Source of the DNA: Gammaproteobacteria bacterium
Lineage (GTDB): Bacteria; Pseudomonadota; Gammaproteobacteria; Steroidobacterales; SZUA-146
Reading direction: 5' to 3'
NCBI GenBank assembly: GCA_013002925.1
Contig: JABDLQ010000062.1
Coordinates: 1 to 7,034, forward strand
DNA length: 7,034 bases
Under the pieces are notes generated by a model. It was not told where the DNA came from and ran no database searches. It saw nothing but the letters and a program-made list of their open reading frames with translations. Each line of letters opens with the position of its first letter. Position 1 is the first letter of the stretch. The translations under genes were made by a program, and so were the position numbers. This document shows positions 1 through 6,177 of this stretch, piece by piece.

Positions 1-101
1 GCATTGACGAAAATATCGTACATGGATCTGACGGTGAAGATACCGCGCGTCAGGAAATCGACTATTTTTTTGCTGATGGTGTGTGCCCGCGCACGCGCTG
101 A
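1..101 (+). CDS. ndk: Nucleoside diphosphate kinase, C-terminal end only (5' truncated by window)
   Basis: Reading from base 3, an open frame of 32 codons ends in TGA at 99-101. The peptide contains HGSD near its start, then ARQEIDYFF, and ends VCPRTR. This is the characteristic C-terminus of the Ndk family; E. coli Ndk likewise has HGSD and ends VCPRTR. The enzyme transfers the gamma phosphate between nucleoside triphosphates and diphosphates in the cytoplasm through a phosphohistidine. The catalytic histidine and nucleotide-binding core lie upstream of the window, so activity cannot be judged here. ndk directly precedes rlmN in many gammaproteobacteria, and only 18 nt separate its stop from the preferred rlmN ATG, which suggests co-transcription. 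The identification rests on a short but very conserved tail and on synteny. Confidence 0.9.
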   Translation, partial: IDENIVHGSDGEDTARQEIDYFFADGVCPRTR

Positions 102-119
102 GTGTTAGTACGCCCCGCC

Positions 120-1220
120 ATGTCAAAGATTGCTGCCAAACCTGCATTGCTCGGTTTTGATCGCGCCGGACTGACAGACCTGTTGGTCGGGCTTGGGGGC
201 AAGCCGTTCCATGCAAAACAGGTGTTGAAGTGGTTGCATGCGCGTGGCAGTAACGATGTACGGGCCATGACCGATATCGCCACACATATCCGGGAGAAAC
301 TCGCAACAGACTATGTGATTGGTGAGCCACAAGTGCTGGAGCATTTTGAGTCGGCTGACGGTACGCGTAAATGGTTGCTAGATGCCGGGGGCGGTCAGGC
401 CATTGAGATGGTGTTCATTCCGGAACCTGCACGGCGCACATTGTGTATCAGCAGCCAGGTCGGTTGTGCACTGGATTGCTCATTTTGCTCGACCGGCGCG
501 CAGGGTTTTAACCGCAATCTGACCACCGCGGAAATTATCGGCCAGGTGTGGTTGGCAAACCGGGAGCTGGCGCATAGCGGTGAGCAGCGCGTTACTAATG
601 TGGTGTTCATGGGTATGGGAGAACCACTTGCCAATTACCGACAGCTGGTGCCGGCACTGAATCTGCTGACTGACGATTTTGCCTACATGTTCTCGCGCCG
701 GCGGGTCACCGTCAGTACTTCCGGGCTCGTGCCCCAGTTAGAGAAACTGGGCCACGATGCCAATGTTGCGTTGGCAGTCTCAATGCATGCTCCCAACGAT
801 GCCTTGCGCAATCAACTGGTACCGATTAACAACCGGCATCCCATCAGCGAGTTACTGCCTGCCTGCTGGGACTATCTGCGACGTACTTCCGGGCGGTCGG
901 TAACGTTTGAATATACGATGATTCATGGCGTCAACGATCAAGTTGAGCACGCCCGGGAGCTGGCGCGATTGCTAAAAGGCCAGCCAGCGAAAGTAAACCT
1001 GATTCCCTACAACCCGTTTGCAGGAAACCCGATGAAACGATCCAGCGCGGCGACTATTCGAAAATTTCGTGATGTCCTGCATCATGCTGACATTCGCGCG
1101 ACGATTCGCAAGACCCGTGGCGATGACATTGATGCTGCCTGTGGGCAACTGGCCGGTCAGGTCAACGATCGTACGACGGTGCGGCTAGGGCGCAAAAACT
1201 TTCACGTGGTGACCGCATGA
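120..1220 (+). CDS. rlmN: Dual-specificity 23S rRNA / tRNA adenine-C2 methyltransferase RlmN (radical SAM)
   Basis: RlmN methylates C2 of A2503 in 23S rRNA and A37 of some tRNAs, using a [4Fe-4S] cluster and S-adenosylmethionine. Counting from the ATG at 120 (366 aa), the radical-SAM CxxxCxxC motif reads CALDCSFC with cysteines at about 116, 120 and 123. The mechanistic cysteine pair is also present: one at about 109 (in TLCISSQ) and the methyl-carrying one at about 341 (in DIDAACGQL). These match C118 and C355 of the E. coli enzyme. The SAM-binding motif GMGEPLANY and the preceding VTNVVFM strand are intact, and the N-terminal accessory domain includes KPFHAKQVLKWLH. The frame stays open back to a GTG at 102, directly after the ndk stop, which would add six residues. 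I prefer the ATG because the protein then begins MSKIAAKP, like its relatives, although neither start has a clear Shine-Dalgarno. The stop overlaps the pilF start. Confidence 0.96.
   Translation: MSKIAAKPALLGFDRAGLTDLLVGLGGKPFHAKQVLKWLHARGSNDVRAMTDIATHIREKLATDYVIGEPQVLEHFESADGTRKWLLDAGGGQAIEMVFIPEPARRTLCISSQVGCALDCSFCSTGAQGFNRNLTTAEIIGQVWLANRELAHSGEQRVTNVVFMGMGEPLANYRQLVPALNLLTDDFAYMFSRRRVTVSTSGLVPQLEKLGHDANVALAVSMHAPNDALRNQLVPINNRHPISELLPACWDYLRRTSGRSVTFEYTMIHGVNDQVEHARELARLLKGQPAKVNLIPYNPFAGNPMKRSSAATIRKFRDVLHHADIRATIRKTRGDDIDAACGQLAGQVNDRTTVRLGRKNFHVVTA
1208..1212 (+). promoter_or_regulatory. Possible ribosome binding site for pilF inside the rlmN 3' end
   Basis: GGTGA lies 4 nt before the ATG at 1217 and 7 nt before the in-frame ATG at 1220. 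The spacing slightly favours 1220 as the true start, a one-residue difference. Because it sits inside the rlmN coding sequence and the start overlaps the rlmN stop, translation of pilF is probably coupled to rlmN. Confidence 0.4.
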
Positions 1221-1987
1221 TGAGTCGCTGCAAAATTATTTTTGTGATGATTGCCGTATGTACCATCACGGCTTGCGTGACAACCAGTGATACCAGGAGG
1301 GATACGTCGTCTCCGGAAGAAGCGGCGCGGGTAAACTTTCAGCTGGGCGTGGAATATTTTCGTAAAGGCAAGCTTTCATTAGCCCATGAGAAGCTTACAC
1401 GATCCGTAAGTCAGGATTCATCGCAAGCACAGCCACATGCATTTTTGGCACTGGTGTCAGAGCAATTAAATCTGATGGAAGATGCGCAGCATCACTACCG
1501 GACCGCGTTACGAATTAATGCCAGCGACCCTGCGGTGCAGAATATGTATGGCGCGTTTTTGTGCCGCGCCGGCAATTCGCGCGAGGCGGAAGACTATTTT
1601 TTGCGTGCAGCTAACAACCGTTTTTATTCCACTCCGGAAGCGGCGTTTACCAACGCCGGCAGTTGCGCTTTAAAAGTCGATGATGCGGTCAAGGCGGAAG
1701 GTTACCTGCGCAAAGCCTTGCAGCTGAATCCACAATATCCGTTGGCCCTTTGGCATATGGCGAATCTGAATTATCAGCAAAATCGTGATTTGCAAGCGCG
1801 GGCGTTTTTGAATCGCATCGGTACAGCGGAAGCATTACCACCAGAAGCCCTGTTACTGGGGTATCGCATTGCCAGTCGCTCAGGCGACGCACGCGATGCC
1901 AGTCGTTACAGTGAAGAATTAAAGCAACGCTATCCGGAGTCTCCGGAGACCACAGCGTTGCTCGAGGTGGAAAAAGATGGCCGATAG
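1217..1987 (+). CDS. pilF: Type IV pilus biogenesis lipoprotein PilF/PilW (TPR pilotin)
   Basis: PilF is the outer-membrane lipoprotein pilotin that helps the PilQ secretin localise and multimerise, so it is needed for type IV pili. The 256-aa product starts with a short basic region and a hydrophobic stretch (about residues 7-19). A lipobox, ITAC, predicts lipidation at Cys20. The rest is all-helical and built of tetratricopeptide-like repeats covering about residues 36-240; recognisable segments include LGVEYFRKGKLSLAHEKL and AEGYLRKALQLNPQYPLAL. The late segment ALLLGYRIASRSGDA followed by LKQRYPESPE is typical of the PilF family rather than of a generic TPR protein. Length is close to the roughly 250 aa of Pseudomonas PilF. 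ATG codons at 1217 and 1220 are both possible. The first overlaps the rlmN stop as ATGA, and a GGTGA lies just upstream. The gene overlaps rodZ by 11 nt. Its position between rlmN and rodZ is the Pseudomonas-type arrangement. Confidence 0.9.
   Translation: MMSRCKIIFVMIAVCTITACVTTSDTRRDTSSPEEAARVNFQLGVEYFRKGKLSLAHEKLTRSVSQDSSQAQPHAFLALVSEQLNLMEDAQHHYRTALRINASDPAVQNMYGAFLCRAGNSREAEDYFLRAANNRFYSTPEAAFTNAGSCALKVDDAVKAEGYLRKALQLNPQYPLALWHMANLNYQQNRDLQARAFLNRIGTAEALPPEALLLGYRIASRSGDARDASRYSEELKQRYPESPETTALLEVEKDGR
1964..1970 (+). promoter_or_regulatory. Ribosome binding site of rodZ, within pilF
   Basis: GAGGTGG sits 6 nt upstream of the ATG at 1977. It is one of the better Shine-Dalgarno sequences in the window and supports that start, although it lies within the last codons of pilF. 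Ribosomes finishing pilF would pass directly over it, which fits coupled translation. Confidence 0.55.
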
Positions 1988-2879
1988 CGATGCCGTGACA
2001 GCGACGCCCGATGACGCCGGCGACCTGTCGCCTGGCGCAACGCTCCGCAAGGCGCGGGAAGCACGGGAGACCAGCATCCAGGATGTTGCCGATGAATTGC
2101 ATCTGGACAGCTGGATGCTGGAAGCACTGGAACGTAATGATTTTGCCGCTCTGGGTGCACCGGTGTTCGCCAAAGGGCATTTGCGTCAGTACGCCAAAGT
2201 GCTGGGCGTGGATCAGGATGACCTGATGGTGGCGTATTACAATGTGTGCGGCCCACGCGAACAGCCGCCACTACTCGCGGACTCTACCTTGCGGGCTGAG
2301 GGCCGTGCCGAGCAAAGTTTTTCATGGCTGTGGCCCATGCTGATCGCATTAGTTGTCATCAGCGCGATCGGTGTGTCGATTTATCTGTGGATGCAACCGA
2401 CGGCACAACCCGCCAGCATATCCGGTGAGGTGACCCAGTTTGATGTACCGCTTACAGAAACCGAAGCGGTCCCGACGGGCGAAGCGAAAATCGAAACACC
2501 CCCACCGGCCGTGGTCGAAGAGCCTCAGCAAGTCACAGGAGATACCGTGGAGAGCTTGCTGATACCGGCGGTGCCGGATACAGAGGAGGCGGGGTTGGCT
2601 GACTCTGCGGCCGGGAGCATTGTCAGTAACAATCTTATGATAACGATGCGCTTTCGGGGCGAGTCCTGGGTTGAAGTGTATGACGCGAAACGCCAGAAGC
2701 TGCTATACGGGCTGGTTGATGCGGCAACGGTTAAATATTTGAGTGGACCACCACCGGTGTCAGTGTTCATTGGCAGTCAGAACGATGTGAGCATTGAAGT
2801 GAATGGCGAAGCTTTCGCGGTTCCGCGTCAGGCCATTAAAGGCAAAACCGCGCGTTTTCAGATTGACGCGCCGGAATAA
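1977..2879 (+). CDS. rodZ: Cytoskeleton protein RodZ (HTH, transmembrane segment, periplasmic RodZ C-terminal domain)
   Basis: RodZ is a bitopic inner-membrane protein that binds MreB in the cytoplasm and links it to the elongasome, helping set rod shape. The 300-aa product has the standard layout. A cytoplasmic Cro/C1-type helix-turn-helix spans about residues 19-88 and includes LSPGATLRKAREAR, DVADELHLD and the family-typical FAKGHLRQYAKVLG. A single transmembrane helix lies at about 117-138. A Pro/Glu/Thr-rich periplasmic linker (about 140-215) follows. The C-terminal beta domain (DUF4115, about 218-298) contains WVEVYDAKRQKLLYGLV and ends with ARFQI. The ATG at 1977 lies inside the pilF reading frame, 11 nt before its end, and is preceded by GAGGTGG at a suitable distance. 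In most gammaproteobacteria with this gene order ispG follows; here hisS follows after 59 nt. Confidence 0.94.
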   Translation: MADSDAVTATPDDAGDLSPGATLRKAREARETSIQDVADELHLDSWMLEALERNDFAALGAPVFAKGHLRQYAKVLGVDQDDLMVAYYNVCGPREQPPLLADSTLRAEGRAEQSFSWLWPMLIALVVISAIGVSIYLWMQPTAQPASISGEVTQFDVPLTETEAVPTGEAKIETPPPAVVEEPQQVTGDTVESLLIPAVPDTEEAGLADSAAGSIVSNNLMITMRFRGESWVEVYDAKRQKLLYGLVDAATVKYLSGPPPVSVFIGSQNDVSIEVNGEAFAVPRQAIKGKTARFQIDAPE

Positions 2880-2929
2880 ATCACGCCAGTGCATTTACAA
2901 TCCTGGGTAAACAGCGACCGCATAGTGGT

Positions 2930-2935
2930 GGAGAA
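2930..2935 (+). promoter_or_regulatory. Ribosome binding site deciding the GTG start of hisS
   Basis: GGAGAA ends 3 nt before the GTG at 2939; counted from GGAG the spacing is 5 nt. No ATG lies in frame upstream in the intergenic region, and the next in-frame ATG is at codon 11, inside the conserved KGMPD segment. GTG is therefore the supported start. Confidence 0.6.
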
Positions 2936-2938
2936 GTT

Positions 2939-4216
2939 GTGAGCAAGGCAATCACACCAATCAAGGGCATGCCGGACATAGTGCCAGAGCAAATGCCGTA
3001 TTGGCATCATGCGGAAGCGATCGTTCGTCAGGTGCTGGAAGAATACGGGTATGACGAGCTGCGGACCCCGATGCTGGAAAAGACGGCATTGTTTAAGCGT
3101 TCAATTGGCGATGAGACGGACATCGTCGCAAAGGAAATGTTTACGTTTGAAAGCCGCAGCGGCATCAGCCTGAGTCTGCGTCCCGAGGCGACAGCCAGTT
3201 GTGTACGCGCCGGGATTAGCCGTGGTTTATTACACAACCAACGCCGCCGGCTCTACTACTACGGGCCGATGTTTCGCTATGAACAGCCCCAGGAAGGTCG
3301 CTATCGTCAGTTTTACCAGTTTGGTGCAGAAGCGTATGGCCTGGCCGGGCCGGATGTGGATGCCGAAATGATTCTGATGCTGGCGCGTATCTGGAGTCGT
3401 TTGCAGTTATCTGGTCTGCGCCTGAAAATAAATTGCCTGGGCAGTGACGCCACAAGAGAGCGGTTTACCGCGGCACTACAGGAACACTTCAGGCAACATG
3501 AACAGCAGCTGGATCCGGATAGTCAAAGGCGTCTTGATACAAACCCACTCAGAATCCTGGATAGCAAGGCGTCGCAAATGCAGGCATTGATAGATGCGGC
3601 GCCACAGATACAAAACTACCTTGGATCCGGGGAGCGGGCCCATTTCGATGGCATTTTACAGCGGCTGGAGACCGCCGGCATTGCCTACGATGTGGAGCCC
3701 CGTCTGGTGCGCGGACTGGATTACTACACCGGCATGGTGTTTGAGTGGCAGACCGATCAGCTGGGAGCCCAGAATGCGGTGTGTGGCGGCGGGCGATATG
3801 ACCACCTCGTCAGGCAACTGGGCGGACGCGATACCCCGGCAGTCGGGTGGGCGATGGGAATGGAGCGATTGATCGCCCTGCTGGCCCTTGGCAATGATAC
3901 AATCGCCACCGCCGTGCCGGGGGTCTACCTGGTCAGCGTCGGCGATCGGGCGGCACGGGCGGGTCTGGGCTTGCTCGAAAAGGTTCGCGATGCGCTGCCT
4001 GGCGTGCGCATGATAGCGCACGGCGGTGCGGGGAGTTTTAAAAGCCAGTTGCGTGCGGCAGATCGCAGCGGGGCACGTTTTGCGGTCATCATCGGTGATG
4101 ATGAAGTCGATGCAAAAACGGCCGGGATAAAGTCGTTACGCGGCGGCACGCAGACAAGCGTCGCCTGGGACGACCTGGTCCCCGCACTGCAAAAGCATAT
4201 TGCCGCTGAGACCTGA
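2939..4216 (+). CDS. hisS: Histidyl-tRNA synthetase (class II)
   Basis: HisS attaches histidine to tRNA-His in the cytoplasm. The 425-aa product is almost exactly the length of the E. coli enzyme. All class II landmarks are present. The N-terminus has IKGMPD, and the motif 1 region is YGYDELRTPMLE (about residues 37-48). RPEATASCVRAG (about 81-92) leads into motif 2, MFRYEQPQEGRYRQF (about 111-125). The histidine-specific motif LVRGLDYYTGMVFEW (about 256-270) contains the catalytic Arg at about 258, and VCGGGRYD follows. Motif 3 is GWAMGMERL (about 303-311). The C-terminal anticodon-binding domain covers about 325-425. The start is a GTG with a good ribosome binding site. Nothing looks damaged. 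Upstream, ispG is missing from its usual place; downstream, an 87-nt gap leads to yfgM, the normal neighbour. Confidence 0.98.
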   Translation: MSKAITPIKGMPDIVPEQMPYWHHAEAIVRQVLEEYGYDELRTPMLEKTALFKRSIGDETDIVAKEMFTFESRSGISLSLRPEATASCVRAGISRGLLHNQRRRLYYYGPMFRYEQPQEGRYRQFYQFGAEAYGLAGPDVDAEMILMLARIWSRLQLSGLRLKINCLGSDATRERFTAALQEHFRQHEQQLDPDSQRRLDTNPLRILDSKASQMQALIDAAPQIQNYLGSGERAHFDGILQRLETAGIAYDVEPRLVRGLDYYTGMVFEWQTDQLGAQNAVCGGGRYDHLVRQLGGRDTPAVGWAMGMERLIALLALGNDTIATAVPGVYLVSVGDRAARAGLGLLEKVRDALPGVRMIAHGGAGSFKSQLRAADRSGARFAVIIGDDEVDAKTAGIKSLRGGTQTSVAWDDLVPALQKHIAAET

Positions 4217-4268
4217 GGTGTTGAATTGAAGTTTTGGTGCGGCAGCGTACTGAAGTGTTTTTAATAAA

Positions 4269-4286
4269 ATGGCCAGAACCGGCCAT
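4269..4286 (+). repeat. Small perfect inverted repeat between hisS and yfgM
   Basis: ATGGCC at 4269-4274 and GGCCAT at 4281-4286 are perfect complements separated by a 6-nt loop (AGAACC). In a + strand transcript the hairpin would end 6 nt before the yfgM ribosome binding site. No T-run follows on the + strand, so it does not look like a terminator for hisS. Read on the minus strand it is followed by TTTATT, a poor match to a terminator, and no leftward gene would need one there. A six-pair stem can arise by chance, so a role in yfgM expression or mRNA processing is only a possibility. Confidence 0.35.
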
Positions 4287-4292
4287 GCAGAT

Positions 4293-4299
4293 GGAAGAA
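4293..4299 (+). promoter_or_regulatory. Ribosome binding site deciding the GTG start of yfgM
   Basis: GGAAGAA begins 11 nt before the GTG at 4304. In that frame no ATG, GTG or TTG lies between the stop codon TAA at 4265 and this GTG, so GTG 4304 is the first possible start. The same stretch holds an out-of-frame ATG-TAG at 4299-4304. Confidence 0.6.
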
Positions 4300-4303
4300 T
4301 GTA

Positions 4304-4936
4304 GTGAGCGATTATACGACCGAAGAAGAAGAGCTTGAGAAACTCAAGCATTGGTGGAATGACAACAAGTGGCTGGTGATTACCGGACTGGTTGCAGGGG
4401 CCGGACTGTTGTACGGCTACAACTGGTACAAAGACATGACGCAAACCCGTGCACAGACCGCCTCAACAGCCTACGCTGAATTGTTAAGTGCCGTAGAGGC
4501 AGGTAACCGCGACGAGGCGATTAACCTTGCGACTTTGCTAAAAGACGAATTCAGCGCAACACCTTATGATGAACAGGCTGGCCTGGCACTGGCTAAATTA
4601 CATATAGACGCCGGTGACACGGACGCGGCAGTGGCGGCACTGCGGGAAACGCTTGACAGCGCCAGCGAGGAGCTGGCACATGTCGCGCGCCTGCGCCTGG
4701 CACGGGTGCAACTGGCCAGTGGCGACGTGGATAGCGCCTGGCAAACTCTGCAGGTCAATGATGTGAGTGAATTTGCAATGCTCTACGATGAGTTGCGCGG
4801 AGACATACTGGTTGCGAGGGGCGATACGCAAGGAGCCATTGAACAATACCGTAAAGCACTGTCACACCCTGTAGCTATTGGCGACGCAGAGTATATCGAG
4901 ATCAAATTGCAAAATCTGGGCGTTCTTGCCGACTAA
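4304..4936 (+). CDS. yfgM: YfgM family protein, SecYEG-associated ancillary subunit (TPR_21 domain)
   Basis: YfgM of E. coli is a single-pass inner-membrane protein that works with PpiD at the SecYEG translocon, helping pass proteins to periplasmic chaperones. The 210-aa product (E. coli about 206) has a short acidic and basic cytoplasmic N-terminus, with EEEELEKLKHWWNDNKW at about residues 7-23. One membrane helix follows at about 24-41, and the rest is a periplasmic helical region of TPR type. Repeat-like segments include PYDEQAGLALAKLHIDAGD, EELAHVARLRLARVQLASGD and DILVARGDTQGAIEQYRKAL. The ending, IKLQNLG, resembles other family members. The start is GTG. The gene sits between hisS and bamB, as in E. 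coli and Pseudomonas, and only 15 nt separate it from bamB, which suggests one transcript. Assignment rests on domain layout and synteny together; the exact function in this organism is inferred. Confidence 0.9.
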   Translation: MSDYTTEEEELEKLKHWWNDNKWLVITGLVAGAGLLYGYNWYKDMTQTRAQTASTAYAELLSAVEAGNRDEAINLATLLKDEFSATPYDEQAGLALAKLHIDAGDTDAAVAALRETLDSASEELAHVARLRLARVQLASGDVDSAWQTLQVNDVSEFAMLYDELRGDILVARGDTQGAIEQYRKALSHPVAIGDAEYIEIKLQNLGVLAD

Positions 4937-4951
4937 ACGGATAATTGATTT

Positions 4952-6145
4952 ATGCACTCCCAAACCTCTTTCAAGCCTGTCCAGAAATTGCTCAAGATGC
5001 GTTGTGCCGGTGCTACTTTGCTGATACTTCTGCTGTCCGCTTGCGCCGGCAGTGATGATGAAATAAAACCCGCGGAGTTGGTCGACTTTGAACCAGGCAT
5101 TACGGTGAAACGCCTGTGGTCGACAAATCTGGGTAAGGGCGGGGAAGGCCTGTTGCTGGGGCTGGCGCCAGCCAGCAGTGGCAGCAAAGTGTACGCCGCC
5201 TCCAGTGACGGCAAGGTCGCCGCATTTGACACCGTAAGTGGTGCACTGCATTGGCGCACGGAACTTGGTAAGCAGCGCGGTGTTGCGGCTGGTCCGGGCG
5301 TGGGTGCAGAGCTGGTAGTGGTGGGAACGACGGACGGTGAAATTATTGCGCTTGCCAAAGACACCGGGGAAGTGCGCTGGACCAGCGAAGTGAATAGCTC
5401 GGTGTTGGCGGCACCGGCTGTGTCCACCGATGGAATTGCCGTGCGCACGGTCGATGGGCAACTCAAGCTGCTGGATATCAACAACGGTACGGAGCAATGG
5501 AACGTTGATCGACGGATTCAGGGGCTGACATTGCGTGGTTCGTCATCACCTGTATTTGCAGCCAACGCGGTAGTCAGTGGCTTTGATAACGGGAAAGTCG
5601 CCGCCTTCAATGTGGCAACCGGACAGGTCCTTTGGGAGCAGTCGATTACGGAAAGACGTGGCCGCAATGAGCTGGAACGCCTTGCTGATGTAGACGGCAA
5701 CCTGGTGATAGATGGTGAGGACCTGTATCTGGTCGGTTTTCAGGGGCGTGCTGTGCTGATGTCTTTGCGCACCGGTCAACCCATCTGGGAACAGGACATG
5801 TCGAGTCACAATGCGGTCGCCGTGGACTGGCAGCATGTCTACATTTCTACTGCAGACGACGAGTTGCTGGCGCTTGATCGCCGCAATGGCTTACCCGTGT
5901 GGAAGTCCACGGACTTTGCTCATCGCCAGTTAACCGGTCCCGTCGTTGTCGGGAGCTCAGTCGTAGTTGGCGATTTTGAGGGGTATTTACACTGGCTGTC
6001 TGTGATCGATGGCCAGCCGCAAGCGCGGACAAGGGCCGGCTCTGCAGCCATCCGGGCGCCGCTGCTGGCGGTTGGTGACATCGTCTATGTCCAGAATGAC
6101 AAGGGCGAACTGCATGCGTTCAGCAAGCCCACAGTTGTACCCTGA
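4952..6145 (+). CDS. bamB: Outer membrane protein assembly factor BamB (lipoprotein, eight-bladed beta-propeller)
   Basis: BamB is a lipoprotein of the BAM complex, which folds and inserts beta-barrel proteins into the outer membrane. The 397-aa product has a signal peptide ending in the lipobox LSAC, with lipidation expected at Cys31. PQQ-type propeller repeats follow, each with a D-G-x-hydrophobic turn and a later G-x-x-W. Examples are SDGKVAAFDTVSGALHW (about 85-101), TDGEIIALAKDTGEVRW (about 127-143) and DNGKVAAFNVATGQVLW (about 212-228), and the last strand is DKGELHAF (about 383-390). The BamB signatures RGRNELERLADVDG (about 236-249) and VVGDFEGYLHW (about 338-348) separate it from generic PQQ proteins. 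A second in-frame ATG at 4997 would give a shorter signal, MRCAGATLLILLLSAC. I keep the first ATG because its extra residues add basic charge, but neither has a strong ribosome binding site. der follows after 32 nt. Confidence 0.95.
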   Translation: MHSQTSFKPVQKLLKMRCAGATLLILLLSACAGSDDEIKPAELVDFEPGITVKRLWSTNLGKGGEGLLLGLAPASSGSKVYAASSDGKVAAFDTVSGALHWRTELGKQRGVAAGPGVGAELVVVGTTDGEIIALAKDTGEVRWTSEVNSSVLAAPAVSTDGIAVRTVDGQLKLLDINNGTEQWNVDRRIQGLTLRGSSSPVFAANAVVSGFDNGKVAAFNVATGQVLWEQSITERRGRNELERLADVDGNLVIDGEDLYLVGFQGRAVLMSLRTGQPIWEQDMSSHNAVAVDWQHVYISTADDELLALDRRNGLPVWKSTDFAHRQLTGPVVVGSSVVVGDFEGYLHWLSVIDGQPQARTRAGSAAIRAPLLAVGDIVYVQNDKGELHAFSKPTVVP

Positions 6146-6177
6146 CCTGATTTTGCGTGGCGATGTTCTGAACCGTC

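Noticed and set aside
1689..2180. Minus-strand open frame of 163 codons across the pilF-rodZ junction
   Set aside because: It is antisense to two well-supported overlapping genes and has no recognisable domain or ribosome binding site.
2894..2926. Possible internal promoter for hisS: TTTACA (2894-2899) with CATAGT (2921-2926)
   Set aside because: The -35-like element is good, but the spacer would be 21 nt, too long for a sigma-70 promoter, and the -10 match is weak. No better -10 lies at 16-18 nt.
4226..4267. Possible promoter for yfgM: TTGAAG (4226-4231) with TACTGA or TAATAA downstream
   Set aside because: TACTGA at the right distance matches the -10 consensus poorly, and TAATAA (4262-4267) is too far away.
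4257..4286. Rho-independent terminator after hisS
   Set aside because: The hairpin stem has only six pairs, and the T-rich run comes before it, not after it, on the + strand. The genes on both sides normally share a transcript.
4862..5497. Long minus-strand open frame of 211 codons opposite bamB, with a second of 183 codons in another frame
   Set aside because: Both lie opposite the end of yfgM and the first half of bamB, which are well-supported genes. The predicted proteins show no recognisable motif and have a composition typical of antisense shadows in GC-rich coding DNA.
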